Source of the DNA: Pampinifervens sp037481935
GTDB lineage: Bacteria; Aquificota; Aquificia; Aquificales; Aquificaceae
NCBI RefSeq assembly: GCF_046159715.1
Contig: NZ_JBJXCT010000006.1
Coordinates: 55,913-119,912, forward strand
DNA length: 64,000 nucleotides
Direction: 5' to 3'
The first letter of the stretch is position 1; the number at the start of each line of letters is the position of its first letter. Of the stretch, positions 48,745 through 57,483 are shown one piece after another. Under the pieces are notes generated by a model. The model saw only the letters and a program-made list of their open reading frames with translations. It was not told the origin of the DNA and made no database searches. Position numbers and translations under genes: made by a program.

Positions 48745-50036
48745 CAGCTGTGCATTGCCTTGAGGAAGTCTTTGTTAGTCTTGAATTTCTTGAGCTTGTC
48801 AAGGAGAAACTCCATGGCTTCTATGGGGTCCATGGTGGCAAGGAACTTTCTCAGAACCCATATCCTCTGGAGCTCCCAGTCTTCCAGAAGAAGCTCCTCT
48901 TTTCTTGTTCCAGACTTTTCTATGTTTATGGCTGGGAATATCCTCCTTTCCATGAGCCTTCTGTCCAGGTGTATTTCCATGTTGCCAGTGCCTTTGAACT
49001 CCTCGTATATAACATCATCCATCTTTGACCCCGTCTCTATCAGAGCGGTGGCTATTATGGTCAGTGACCCGCCCTCCTCTATGTTCCTTGCGGCACCAAA
49101 AAACTTCTTGGGTCTCTGAAGGGCTGTGGCCTCTATACCGCCGGTGAGCACCCTTCCTGTTGGGGGAGTCACCGCGTTGGAAGCCCTTCCAAAACGCGTC
49201 ATAGAGTCAAGGAGTATGACCACATCCTGCTTGAGCTCCACGAGCCTTTTTGCCTTTTCTACCACAAGCTCTGCCACCTGCATGTGTCTCTCTGGAGGCT
49301 CGTCAAAGGTGGATGCAACCACCTCCGCACCCTCTCCCACTATCCTCCGCATCTCTGTGACTTCTTCTGGCCTTTCGTCAATGAGAAGAATGATGAGGTG
49401 CACCTCAGGGTGGTTTTCTATGAGGGCCTTTGCCACCTTCTGAAGAAGGACGGTTTTACCCGCCTTTGGCGGTGCCACTATCATACCCCTCTGCCCCTTG
49501 CCTATGGGGGCAATGAGGCTTATGACTCTGGTAGAGAGTTCTGTTGGGGATGTTTCAAGGTTGAACCTTTCTGTTGGATGGTAAGGGGTGAGCTTTTCAA
49601 ACTGAGGTCTTGCCCTGAGCACTTCAGGGTCTGGCGGAAGGCCATTGACAGACTCAATCTTTATAAGAGCCTGATACTTTTCTTTCTCCTGAGGTGGTCT
49701 TGCAAAACCTATTATGGTGTCCCCGGTTCTCAGGCCAAACCTTTTTATCTGTGAGGGAGCCACATAAACATCCGTATAGCTTGGCATGTAGTTGTTCTCT
49801 GAGCTCCTTATGAAGCCGTAACTCTCTGGCAATATTTCAAGCACGCCCTTTACAAAGTTCAGGCCTTCCTCTTTTGCCTGCACTGTGAGTATTTTCTCTA
49901 TGAGCTCTTCCTTCCTGAGCCCTGTTACCCTTGAAAGCTCAAGGTCTCTGCCTATTTTCTGCAGTTCCTGAAGGGACAGCTTTTTAAGCTCTTCAAGATT
50001 ATAGACCTTCTTTTCCTGCACCTGCTCCATACTCAA
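48744..50036 (-). CDS. rho: Transcription termination factor Rho
   Basis: A 430-residue hexameric RNA-dependent helicase that ends transcription. N-terminal Rho-N helix bundle (about 12-55, LEELKKLSLQELQKIGRDL), RNA-binding cold-shock domain (about 60-130, GVLEILPESYGFIRSSENNY), and the ATPase with P-loop PPKAGKTVLL near residue 190 and DEVIMLLDSMTRFGRA-type Q-loop. Complete. Relevant here because convergent genes overlap and lack room for hairpin terminators. Confidence 0.95.
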   Translation of the reverse strand: MSMEQVQEKKVYNLEELKKLSLQELQKIGRDLELSRVTGLRKEELIEKILTVQAKEEGLNFVKGVLEILPESYGFIRSSENNYMPSYTDVYVAPSQIKRFGLRTGDTIIGFARPPQEKEKYQALIKIESVNGLPPDPEVLRARPQFEKLTPYHPTERFNLETSPTELSTRVISLIAPIGKGQRGMIVAPPKAGKTVLLQKVAKALIENHPEVHLIILLIDERPEEVTEMRRIVGEGAEVVASTFDEPPERHMQVAELVVEKAKRLVELKQDVVILLDSMTRFGRASNAVTPPTGRVLTGGIEATALQRPKKFFGAARNIEEGGSLTIIATALIETGSKMDDVIYEEFKGTGNMEIHLDRRLMERRIFPAINIEKSGTRKEELLLEDWELQRIWVLRKFLATMDPIEAMEFLLDKLKKFKTNKDFLKAMHS

Positions 50037-50045
50037 AAACCTCCT

Positions 50046-51398
50046 TTATTTTCCTATACAGAACCTTGAAAATATACTTCCCAGCACATCTTCAGTGCTT
50101 ATAACCCCAAGAATTTCTTCCAAGTAGCTAAGGGCTTCCCTCAAATCAAGCATGATTATCTCTGGAAATATGTCTTTTCTCTTCAGTCTGTATACTAATG
50201 ATTTTAACACTTCCAGGGATTTTTTCAAGAGGTTTTCGTGTCTGACTGTTATGTAAACCTGTAGACCGTTGCTTATGTGAAGGCCAAGTTTCTGTAATAT
50301 TGTTTCCTTCAGCTCCTCAATTCCGTGATGGGAAAGTGCGCTCACCCTTATAGCCCCGGGAAAGGTCTCCAGCACACTGTGCTTAATACCCCTGTCCACT
50401 TTGTTTGCCACCACCATATGCTCCAGCCCTTTTACCATGGAGTATATCTCCATATCTTCTTCTTCCAGCCAATTGCTGGCGTCCACCACGAAGAGCACCA
50501 TATGTGCCTCCTTTAGCTTTTGCAGGCTTCTCTCTACCCCTATCCTTTCCACCGGGTCTTCTGTATATCTTATGCCTGCCGTGTCTATAAGGTTTACCGG
50601 CACGCCCTTCAGTGTAAGCGTTTCCTGAAGAAAGTCCCTGGTTGTGCCTGGAATTTCGGTGACTATTGCCCTTTCTCTGCCAAGGAGGGCGTTAAAAAGG
50701 GAGGACTTTCCCACGTTGGGTTTTCCTACAATGGCAAGGTTTATGCCCTTTCTGAGATACTCTCCCGTTTTTACCGTGGAGAGAAGTAGCTCCACGTCTC
50801 TCATGAAACTTTCAAGAAGCTCTAAGACCTGCTCTCTGCTCAGCGTGGGTATATCCTCCTCGGAGAACTCTATGTCTGACTCTATGTAGGCGAGGAGTTC
50901 AAGTAGTCTTTCCCTGAGAGAATTTATGAGCGAGGATAGCTCGCCCTGAAGCTGTCTCTGTGCAGATTTGAGTGCAAGTTCAGACCTTGCACCTATGAGG
51001 TCCCCTACCGCCTCAGCCTGAAGGAGGTCCAGCTTTCCGTTTAGAAATGCCCTTTTTGTAAACTCCCCGGGCTGTGCAAGCCTTATACCTCTTGAGAGGA
51101 AAAGCTCAAGGGCTCTCTTTAGAATGAGAGGGTTTCCGTGCAGGAAAAGCTCCACCATATCCTCGCCCGTGTAGCTCCTTGGTGAAGGGTAGAATATGAG
51201 AATCCCCTCATCCAGCACGCTTGAGTCCGCATCCTTTAACTTCACCAGATGGGCATACCTGGGCCTTACCTTTCCTTTCAGAACCAGCAGGTCCCTTATC
51301 CTCTCCATCACGCCCAGACCCGACAGCCTTATGGCTCCTATGGCACTTTCACCAAAGGGTGTAGCTATTGCCACTATGGGTTCTCTCTGCTTGACCAT
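50046..51398 (-). CDS. mnmE: tRNA modification GTPase MnmE
   Basis: A 450-residue enzyme that, with MnmG, makes 5-carboxymethylaminomethyl uridine at the wobble base of tRNAs. N-terminal folate-binding domain, helical domain with FTKRAFLNGKLDLLQAEAVGDLI, an inserted G domain with GKPNVGKSSLFNALLG near residue 225 and DTAG, and the invariant C-terminal CIGK. Complete. Sits 9 bp upstream of rho. Confidence 0.95.
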   Translation of the reverse strand: MVKQREPIVAIATPFGESAIGAIRLSGLGVMERIRDLLVLKGKVRPRYAHLVKLKDADSSVLDEGILIFYPSPRSYTGEDMVELFLHGNPLILKRALELFLSRGIRLAQPGEFTKRAFLNGKLDLLQAEAVGDLIGARSELALKSAQRQLQGELSSLINSLRERLLELLAYIESDIEFSEEDIPTLSREQVLELLESFMRDVELLLSTVKTGEYLRKGINLAIVGKPNVGKSSLFNALLGRERAIVTEIPGTTRDFLQETLTLKGVPVNLIDTAGIRYTEDPVERIGVERSLQKLKEAHMVLFVVDASNWLEEEDMEIYSMVKGLEHMVVANKVDRGIKHSVLETFPGAIRVSALSHHGIEELKETILQKLGLHISNGLQVYITVRHENLLKKSLEVLKSLVYRLKRKDIFPEIIMLDLREALSYLEEILGVISTEDVLGSIFSRFCIGK

Positions 51399-51422
51399 GG
51401 AGGTTTCAGGGAATAACTATAT

Positions 51423-52322
51423 TCAGTCCATAACCAGCGTCAAGCCCTCTGCATACTCAAGGGCTTCCTCGTATTCCCTTCTGTCTATTCTCCTTGAAAG
51501 CTCAGGGTATTTGTGAGCCTGATAGTAGGGCATATACTGTTCCATCACATTGACAGCCATGCGCGGAGAGATTGCCCTCAGCTCTTCCATTATTTTCCGT
51601 GTTCCCGCTATGCTGCCTGGGAGAAGGAGATGTCTTATCAGGAGGCCCTTTATGGCTATGCCTTCTGCGTTTAGCTGAAGGTCGCCTACCTGTCTGTGCA
51701 TTTCCCTTATGGCGGAGAGGGCTACTGTGTGGTAATCTCTCACCTTTGAATACTTTTTACCTGCATGGTCGTCTGCATACTTGAAGTCTGCAAGGTATAT
51801 GTCCACTATGCCATGGAGGAGCTTCAGGCTCTCTAAGCTATCGTAAGAGGATGTGTTGTAGACTATGGGAATTCTCAGCCCGCCCTTCACCGCCAGGTAG
51901 AGGGATTCCAGTATCTGGGGCACCACATGGGAGGGACTTACCAGGTTTATGTTATGACAACCAAGCCTCTGCAAACTGAGGAATACCTCTGCAAGCTCTT
52001 CAGGCCTTAACTCTTCCCCCTCTCCAAGATGGCTTATGGTGTAGTTCTGACAGTAGACGCATCTCATGTTGCAGTAGGAGAAGAACACGGTTCCGGAGCC
52101 TCTCCTTCCTCTTATGGACTTTTCCTCGCCCCTGTGGGGGAAGTAGTCCGCCACCACCACATACCTACCAGTTTTGCAGTATCCTGTTTCATTTTCCAGT
52201 CTGTTTACACCGCACATGTGAGGGCATACTTCGCAGTGGGAGAGCATTTCAAGAGCCTTACCTATACGCTCCTTCCATTCCTCCTCACTCAGATTCAGGT
52301 ATGAGGGATGTTTTCTTTTCAT
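51423..52322 (-). CDS. Radical SAM protein (PflX/COG1313 type)
   Basis: A 299-residue radical SAM protein. Cluster motif CNMRCVYC at 84-91, preceded by an extra cysteine set (Cys 30, 33, 37, 49) that could bind another cluster or zinc, and VYNTSSYDSLESLKLL later. This is the uncharacterised PflX group related to pyruvate formate-lyase activases; no glycyl radical enzyme is nearby, so the name should not be taken as function. It diverges from dnaN across 36 bp. Confidence 0.85.
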   Translation of the reverse strand: MKRKHPSYLNLSEEEWKERIGKALEMLSHCEVCPHMCGVNRLENETGYCKTGRYVVVADYFPHRGEEKSIRGRRGSGTVFFSYCNMRCVYCQNYTISHLGEGEELRPEELAEVFLSLQRLGCHNINLVSPSHVVPQILESLYLAVKGGLRIPIVYNTSSYDSLESLKLLHGIVDIYLADFKYADDHAGKKYSKVRDYHTVALSAIREMHRQVGDLQLNAEGIAIKGLLIRHLLLPGSIAGTRKIMEELRAISPRMAVNVMEQYMPYYQAHKYPELSRRIDRREYEEALEYAEGLTLVMD

Positions 52323-52345
52323 GTTTTTTGAGGTGCCAACTGAGT

Positions 52346-52351
52346 TATAAT
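52346..52351 (+). promoter_or_regulatory. -10 box for dnaN
   Basis: TATAAT, then ATAAGCC, then the dnaN ATG at 52359. No Shine-Dalgarno and no clear -35. Predicts a leaderless dnaN message. Confidence 0.55.
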
Positions 52352-52358
52352 ATAAGCC

Positions 52359-53444
52359 ATGAAACTAAAAATTGACAGGGGAGAGTTTCTGTCCGCTCTT
52401 CAGAAGGCGAAGAACGCCACAGAAAAGAAGTCTGCCCTGCCCATACTCAACAACTTCCTCCTGAGTGCAGAAAACGAGACTTTGAGCCTGAAGGCAACCG
52501 ACCTTGAAAACTTCCTTTCCCTGCAAGTCCGGGCTGAAATTGATGAGGAGGGAAGGACTGCGGTCAACGCAGACAAGCTCACAGGTATAGTTAAGAGCCT
52601 TCCAGGTGCTACCGTATCCCTTGAACTGAAAGAGGACAAGCTGGTTTTAGGGGGAGGAAGGAGCACTTTCAGGCTTACAACCCTTGACCCGGAGGATTTC
52701 CCTGAGTTTCCTCAGCCAGAAACCTCTGCAGAACTCCCTGCCATGGACCTTTTGAGGGCGATAGAAAAGGTGGAATACGCCATATCAAAGGATGATGCCA
52801 GGTATGCGCTCCAGGGTCTTTATGTTCACGAGGTGAACGGGAAAACTCACTTTGTGGGTTCAGATGGGCACAGGCTTGCCCTTTTCTGGAGAAACTCCCC
52901 CTTTCCTGTGGAACTTCTAATACCAAGAAAGAGCCTCAGGGTAATTCAGGGGCTCATGAAGGACTATATCGGTCCTGTTTACTCTGGCAAGGATGAGTCC
53001 TTTGCCCACTTCACAGGCGAGGACTGGAGCCTTTCTGTAAGGCTTCTGGAAGGTGAGTATCCAGACTACATGGCGGTTATACCAAGAAGCTTCAACCATG
53101 AGGTGCTCCTGAAAAGGGAGGACTTTCTTGAGAGCCTAAAAAGGCTCTCCGCCATAGCAGAATCCTCTGCCTTTCCTGTAAAGATAAACTTCTCAGACCA
53201 TCTTGCCCTTCTTGAGATCTCTGACCCCGAGTATGGGGAGGGAAGGGATGAGGTGGATGTGGATTATGGCGGTGAGCCTGTGGAAGTGGGCTTTAATGGC
53301 AAATATCTCATAGAAGCACTTGACAGCTTTGACGCAGAAAGGGTCTGGGTAAAGATCGTGGACCCCGACAGCGCAGTGGTAATAGAATCTGATGACGCAG
53401 AGAAAGACCCCTATCTCTGCGTTGTTATGCCCATGAGGCTCTGA
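52359..53444 (+). CDS. dnaN: DNA polymerase III beta subunit (sliding clamp)
   Basis: A 361-residue clamp made of three similar domains. N-terminal MKLKIDRGEFLSALQKAKNATEKKSALPIL, middle YALQGLYVHEVNGKTHFVGSDGHRLAL, and C-terminal GFNGKYLIEALDSF with the DPYLCVVMPMRL ending, which forms the peptide-binding pocket, all match DnaN. Complete. It is not next to dnaA here. Its last 20 bp overlap gcvPB on the opposite strand. Confidence 0.95.
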   Translation: MKLKIDRGEFLSALQKAKNATEKKSALPILNNFLLSAENETLSLKATDLENFLSLQVRAEIDEEGRTAVNADKLTGIVKSLPGATVSLELKEDKLVLGGGRSTFRLTTLDPEDFPEFPQPETSAELPAMDLLRAIEKVEYAISKDDARYALQGLYVHEVNGKTHFVGSDGHRLALFWRNSPFPVELLIPRKSLRVIQGLMKDYIGPVYSGKDESFAHFTGEDWSLSVRLLEGEYPDYMAVIPRSFNHEVLLKREDFLESLKRLSAIAESSAFPVKINFSDHLALLEISDPEYGEGRDEVDVDYGGEPVEVGFNGKYLIEALDSFDAERVWVKIVDPDSAVVIESDDAEKDPYLCVVMPMRL

Positions 53445-54861
53445 GAACTGGCTTTCTGTTAGCCTCAGCCTCTTTTATCCTTCTTACTGGAGTTCTGGTA
53501 GGCGAAGCCTTCAGATACTCTGGATTTTTGAGGGCAGTCTCTACTATATCTCTCATTGCCCTGGCAAAGCCTTCAAGGGTCTGGGGGCTTTCTGTCTCCG
53601 TTGGCTCTATCATGAGGGCTTCTCTCACCGTCAGGGGGAAGTATACGGTGGGTGCATAATAGCCCCTGTCTAAAAGCGCCTTTGCAATGTCCATGGCTTT
53701 TATGTCCAACTTCAACAGGTTCTGAGCAGAAAGCACAAACTCGTGCATACAGGGAACATGCCCGTAGGGGTCAACAAAAAGGTCTTTAAGTAAGCTTCTC
53801 AGATACCTTGCGTTCAGAACCGCATACTTTGCCACCTGGTCTATCTCAGAGCCGTAAGAGAGTATGTAAGCCAGAGCCCTTACAAAGACCCCCACATGTC
53901 CGTAGAAGGCAAGTAGCTTTCCCACGCTCTTTGGTCTTTCCCAGTCAAGCCTGTATACTCCATCTTCAAAAACCACCTGTGGCACGGGAAGATATGGCTC
54001 AAGCCTTTCTGAAACCCCTACCGCACCACCCCCCGGACCTCCGCCACCATGTGGCGTTGAGAAGGTTTTGTGGAGGTTAAAGTGCATTACATCCACACCC
54101 CAATCTCCCGGTCTTGCCATGCCCACAAGGGCGTTCATGTTGGCACCATCCATGTAGAGAAGGGCATCCTTCTCATGAAGAGCCCCTGCCATATCTCTTA
54201 TTCTTCTTTCAAATATACCCAGCGTGTTGGGGTTTGTTATCATGAGGCATGCCACGTCATCGCTCAGCTTTTTTTGAAAGTCCTCCCAGTCAAGCTCTCC
54301 ATCTTGGTTGCTCCTTACCGTTATCACCTCAAAACCACACAGAGCTGCGGTTGCTGGATTTGTCCCATGGGATGTGTCGGGGACCAGCACCTTCCTTTTA
54401 TGAAGGTTTCCCCTGTCTCTGTGATAAGAGAGTATCATCAAAAGCCCCAGAAGCTCCCCCTGAGCTCCCGCAGCGGGCTGGAGGGATACTTCTTTAAAAC
54501 CTCCTATTTCCTTGAGAAGCTCCTTTAGCTCATACATGAGCCTGAGAGTTCCCTGGGCGTGCTCCTCTGGTGTCATGGGGTGCAGGTTAAGAAAGCCCTC
54601 AAGACCTGCAAGCTCCTCGTTTATTCTTGGGTTGTGTTTCATTGTGCATGAGCCCAGGGGCACCATGGTGGTGTCTATGGCATAGTTGAGCTGGGAAAGT
54701 CTCGTGTAGTGCCTTACCACATCCAACTGTGAGACCTCAGGAAACCTGAGTTCCTCCCTGAAGTGTTCACCCAGATACTCTCTAAGGTCAACCTCTTCCA
54801 CATCGAGCACCGGCAGGCGGTAGCCTCTTGTGCCCTTTGAAGAGAGCTCAAAGATTAGCAT
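53425..54861 (-). CDS. gcvPB: Glycine dehydrogenase (decarboxylating) subunit 2
   Basis: A 478-residue PLP enzyme, the catalytic half of the two-subunit P-protein of the glycine cleavage system. The PLP lysine is in NLHKTFSTPHGGGGPG near residue 273; GSCTMKHNPRINE near 72 and TSHGTNPA near 163 are conserved. TATAAT lies 6 nt before its ATG. The partner gcvPA is not in the window. In Aquificota the system can run toward glycine or serve one-carbon supply; direction is not readable. Confidence 0.94.
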   Translation of the reverse strand: MLIFELSSKGTRGYRLPVLDVEEVDLREYLGEHFREELRFPEVSQLDVVRHYTRLSQLNYAIDTTMVPLGSCTMKHNPRINEELAGLEGFLNLHPMTPEEHAQGTLRLMYELKELLKEIGGFKEVSLQPAAGAQGELLGLLMILSYHRDRGNLHKRKVLVPDTSHGTNPATAALCGFEVITVRSNQDGELDWEDFQKKLSDDVACLMITNPNTLGIFERRIRDMAGALHEKDALLYMDGANMNALVGMARPGDWGVDVMHFNLHKTFSTPHGGGGPGGGAVGVSERLEPYLPVPQVVFEDGVYRLDWERPKSVGKLLAFYGHVGVFVRALAYILSYGSEIDQVAKYAVLNARYLRSLLKDLFVDPYGHVPCMHEFVLSAQNLLKLDIKAMDIAKALLDRGYYAPTVYFPLTVREALMIEPTETESPQTLEGFARAMRDIVETALKNPEYLKASPTRTPVRRIKEAEANRKPVLRASWA

Positions 54862-54867
54862 TCAGAA

Positions 54868-54884
54868 ATTATACACCTTATATT
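54868..54884. promoter_or_regulatory. Divergent -10 boxes for gcvPB and resB
   Basis: In the 33-bp gap between the two starts, TATAAT on the minus strand (54873-54868) ends 6 nt before the gcvPB ATG, and TATATT on the plus strand (54879-54884) ends 10 nt before the resB ATG. Neither gene has a Shine-Dalgarno. Confidence 0.5.
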
Positions 54885-54894
54885 TTTATTAGCT

Positions 54895-56562
54895 ATGACT
54901 GATGCAGGATATGCTTTCAGGGGTTATGCATTTCTGGTAGTTTCCTTTCTTCTCTTTACTGCCGCTGTTATTGTGGGGCTTTTCCATCTTGAGGAAAGAG
55001 GACTTTTCTATTTTGCCCTCCTTGGTGGCACCTCTGCCCTTTTTAGCTTTGCCCTGTTCTCTTATGCAGTGGGCGTTTATAAGTTTCTGAGGGAAGAGTA
55101 TTCAAGGAAAAGGAGCCTGTGGTCTTTCCTCTTTGACTTTCTTGCGGACCTGAGGCTCGCCATCTTTATAATGCTGGTGCTTGCCATTCTTTCCATGCTG
55201 GGCTCCACCTACGTGCAACAGAACCAGCCCATAGAGTTCTATCTTGACCGATTTGGTGCAGATATAGGCTACTGGCTATGGAGGCTGTGGATAACCGATG
55301 TGTTTCGTTCCTGGTATTACATTGGTTTTATAGTGCTTCTTGCAATAAACCTCATAGCCTGTTCCTTTAAGAGGCTTCCAAGGGTATGGATTCAGACCTT
55401 TACAAAAGAGAGGTTCCAGAAGCTTGACGAACACATGGAAAGGCACCTCAAGCCCATATCTGTGGAAGTAAACCCTTCAAAGGAAAGGGTTGCCCGCCTC
55501 CTTGGCAGTATGGGCTTCAGGGTATTCATGGAAGAGGAAGGTGGGAGGACTTACTTCTACGGGGAGAAGGGAAGGTATGCGCGTCTTGGTGTCTATGTGG
55601 TGCATATCGGCCTTCTTGTCATAATGGCAGGTGCTCTTATTGATGCCATATGGGGCATAAGGGGTTCTGTTATAATCCCTGAGGGCTCAAGAAGCGATAC
55701 TCTTATCATACCCGCCAAGGAAAAAGCAATAAAGCTACCCTTTCAGATAGAACTAAAAGACTTCAGGATTGTAAGCTATGAAGAGGAGTTTCAGAGGAAG
55801 GGAAAGACCAGAGAAACACCCTTCAAGGACGCTATAGCCAGCTTTGAGAGCGACATAAGGATAATTCAGGATGGAAAAGCGGTTGCGAGCGGCATGACCG
55901 CGGTAAACTCCCCCTTTGACTTTGGCACCTACAGGATATTTCAGGCTACTTACGGGCTAACTGGTGAAGCGGGAAGAGCGAAGATAGCCATCTTTGACAA
56001 AAAGCTGGCTCCAAAAGACCCGCAAAGGGCTTTTGTGGGAGATGTGGAACTCAGAGCCGGAAAAGTCTCCGAGTTCAGAAACATGCTCCTTTCCATAGAC
56101 AGGTCAACCCTCAACATAGAGGATGAGCAGAAGGGCTTTCAGGGAGAGCTAAAGCCTGCCCTTGTGGTAAAGGTTCTAACGGATGGAAAGGCCTACGATG
56201 TTCCCGTTGTCTATTCGCCTGAACTTACAGTCTTTGCCCAGTCTCAGCTTTCAGAGCTTTCAGATTTCCCCTATGTTTTTTTCCTCGTGGACTTTGAACC
56301 TCAGTTCTTCAGCGGTCTTCAGGTCTCCCGTCAGCCCGGCACACCTCTAATATGGTTTGGGTCCATCATGGTGGTGGGTGGAATGCTTCTTGCCTTTTAC
56401 ACCGTTCACAGAAAGGTCTGGGCAAGGCTTGAGGGGAGCACCCTGAAAGTAGCCTTCTGGTCTCACAAATTCAAAGAAGAGTTCAGAAAGAGCTTTATAA
56501 GGTCTCTGGAGGTGCTAAAACATGAAAGTGCTTCTCATGGAAAAGAACCTAATACTTCTTAG
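54895..56562 (+). CDS. resB: ResB-family cytochrome c biogenesis protein
   Basis: A 555-residue membrane protein of the system II cytochrome c maturation pathway, which carries heme with CcsA/ResC for attachment to CxxCH. Helices near 10-30, 35-55, 84-105, 140-160 and 213-235, then a large periplasmic domain (about 240-510) and a last helix near 490-512. The DLRLAIFIMLVLAILSMLGS segment and RYARLGVYVVHIGLLVIMAGAL are ResB hallmarks. It is needed for proteins such as the cytochrome c-fused oxidase at 38593. Two N-terminal helices precede the usual ResB start. Confidence 0.9.
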   Translation: MTDAGYAFRGYAFLVVSFLLFTAAVIVGLFHLEERGLFYFALLGGTSALFSFALFSYAVGVYKFLREEYSRKRSLWSFLFDFLADLRLAIFIMLVLAILSMLGSTYVQQNQPIEFYLDRFGADIGYWLWRLWITDVFRSWYYIGFIVLLAINLIACSFKRLPRVWIQTFTKERFQKLDEHMERHLKPISVEVNPSKERVARLLGSMGFRVFMEEEGGRTYFYGEKGRYARLGVYVVHIGLLVIMAGALIDAIWGIRGSVIIPEGSRSDTLIIPAKEKAIKLPFQIELKDFRIVSYEEEFQRKGKTRETPFKDAIASFESDIRIIQDGKAVASGMTAVNSPFDFGTYRIFQATYGLTGEAGRAKIAIFDKKLAPKDPQRAFVGDVELRAGKVSEFRNMLLSIDRSTLNIEDEQKGFQGELKPALVVKVLTDGKAYDVPVVYSPELTVFAQSQLSELSDFPYVFFLVDFEPQFFSGLQVSRQPGTPLIWFGSIMVVGGMLLAFYTVHRKVWARLEGSTLKVAFWSHKFKEEFRKSFIRSLEVLKHESASHGKEPNTS

Positions 56563-56818
56563 CAGGATAAGGTCTTCCCTGAGCAGTTATGAGGTCAGGG
56601 CAGGCACAGAATACAATAGTGAAGAGGTAGTCCTTATAAACCTTGAACAGTTTCCAGTGGAGAGAGTGGCTGAGCTTAAGGCTCTTGGGGCAAAGGTAAT
56701 AGCCTACTGCGGACACAAAAACATAGAGCTGAGTAGAAAGGCAAAGGAGCTGGGTGCAGACCTTGTGGTGCCCAACAGCCAGATAGTTCAGGCTGGAAGC
56801 CTACTCCAGACCCTCTGA
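56522..56818 (+). CDS. Degenerate receiver-like small protein
   Basis: A 98-residue alpha/beta protein overlapping the end of resB by 41 bp. The strand order VLLMEKN, VVLINLE, KVIAYCG, DLVVPNS looks like a response-regulator receiver, but the acidic pair, the phospho-accepting Asp, and the conserved Thr and Lys positions are replaced, so phosphorylation is unlikely. It may be a pseudo-receiver or unrelated flavodoxin-like fold. Its 3' end overlaps the convergent EVE gene by 18 bp. Confidence 0.6.
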   Translation: MKVLLMEKNLILLSRIRSSLSSYEVRAGTEYNSEEVVLINLEQFPVERVAELKALGAKVIAYCGHKNIELSRKAKELGADLVVPNSQIVQAGSLLQTL

Positions 56819-57199
56819 AAGTTCCATAATCCTCTGCGCCTGAAGCTCTGTAAGAGGGATAACAGAAAGCCTAGGCATTCTTATGAGCGGAGAATCTCTA
56901 AAGACCGGCTCAGCTTTCAGAAGGCTCAGAGGCACAGGATTTTTGAGCATGCCCGCAGGCTCTATATCCACCACCCACAGACCATCACCGTCTTTATAGG
57001 CTTCACATATAACCTTTGCAAACCCCACCACGGCTCTTGTGTTTCCGGTATGGTATATAAAGCATGCATCACCCTTTTTCATACTGCTCATATGCTTCTG
57101 GGCAAGAGGATTTCTCACGCCATCCCATCTGGTCCTGCCTTCTCTGAGAAGGTGCTCATAAGAGTATTCAGAGGGTTCAGTTTTGAGAAGGTAATACAT
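56801..57199 (-). CDS. EVE-domain protein
   Basis: A 132-residue EVE (PUA-like) protein, beginning YLLKTEPSEYSYEHL with the conserved Trp-Asp-Gly-Val-Arg-Asn (WDGVRN) and the FIYHTGN segment. EVE proteins have an aromatic pocket that binds modified bases in DNA or RNA. A DNA adenine methylase and tRNA deaminase lie nearby, which is suggestive but not evidence of a link. It directly abuts the thioredoxin-like gene upstream. Confidence 0.88.
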   Translation of the reverse strand: MYYLLKTEPSEYSYEHLLREGRTRWDGVRNPLAQKHMSSMKKGDACFIYHTGNTRAVVGFAKVICEAYKDGDGLWVVDIEPAGMLKNPVPLSLLKAEPVFRDSPLIRMPRLSVIPLTELQAQRIMELSEGLE

Positions 57200-57466
57200 T
57201 CAGGAACACTTCTCCGCAAGGGATTTTATCATGGGTGGCATGTAGCCAAAGACCCTGCCCACCTCCTGACCGTTCTTTACGAATATAAGAGTTGGAGAGC
57301 CTATTACTCCGTAAGTTCTCACAAGCTCCCTGTCTTTTGTTATATCGTATACCTCCACCTTCAGGTTTGGATACTTGCTCAGCTCCCTGTAAGATGCCTT
57401 GCAGGAAGCACAGCCGGGCTGTTCAAAGAGCAGAACCTGACAGAGGGCAAGGGCTACTGTAAGCAT
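57200..57466 (-). CDS. Short thioredoxin-like protein
   Basis: An 88-residue thioredoxin fold, beginning with a short hydrophobic stretch (LTVALALCQVLLF) that may be a signal or simply the first strand. The active-site pair is CASC at 19-22, cis-Pro is in GSPTLIF, and the GRVFGYMP turn follows. Smaller than normal thioredoxin, similar to glutaredoxin-like or mini-thioredoxins of thermophiles. Probably a disulfide reductase; whether periplasmic is uncertain. Divergent from tadA over 17 bp. Confidence 0.8.
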   Translation of the reverse strand: MLTVALALCQVLLFEQPGCASCKASYRELSKYPNLKVEVYDITKDRELVRTYGVIGSPTLIFVKNGQEVGRVFGYMPPMIKSLAEKCS

Positions 57467-57468
57467 AG

Positions 57469-57479
57469 TTTAAATTTAA
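57469..57479. promoter_or_regulatory. TTTAAATTTAA dyad between thioredoxin-like gene and tadA
   Basis: The 17-bp gap between the divergent starts (57466 minus, 57484 GTG plus) is built round TTTAAATTTAA. It matches the core of the 16-bp palindrome at 29752-29767, which also separates divergent genes with a GTG on the right. Probably an AT-rich bidirectional promoter core. Confidence 0.4.
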
Positions 57480-57483
57480 TACC

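Noticed and set aside
51423..52322. Pyruvate formate-lyase activating enzyme
   Set aside because: The cluster motif spacing fits radical SAM proteins in general, but no glycyl radical enzyme is nearby and the extra N-terminal Cys set marks the uncharacterised PflX group.
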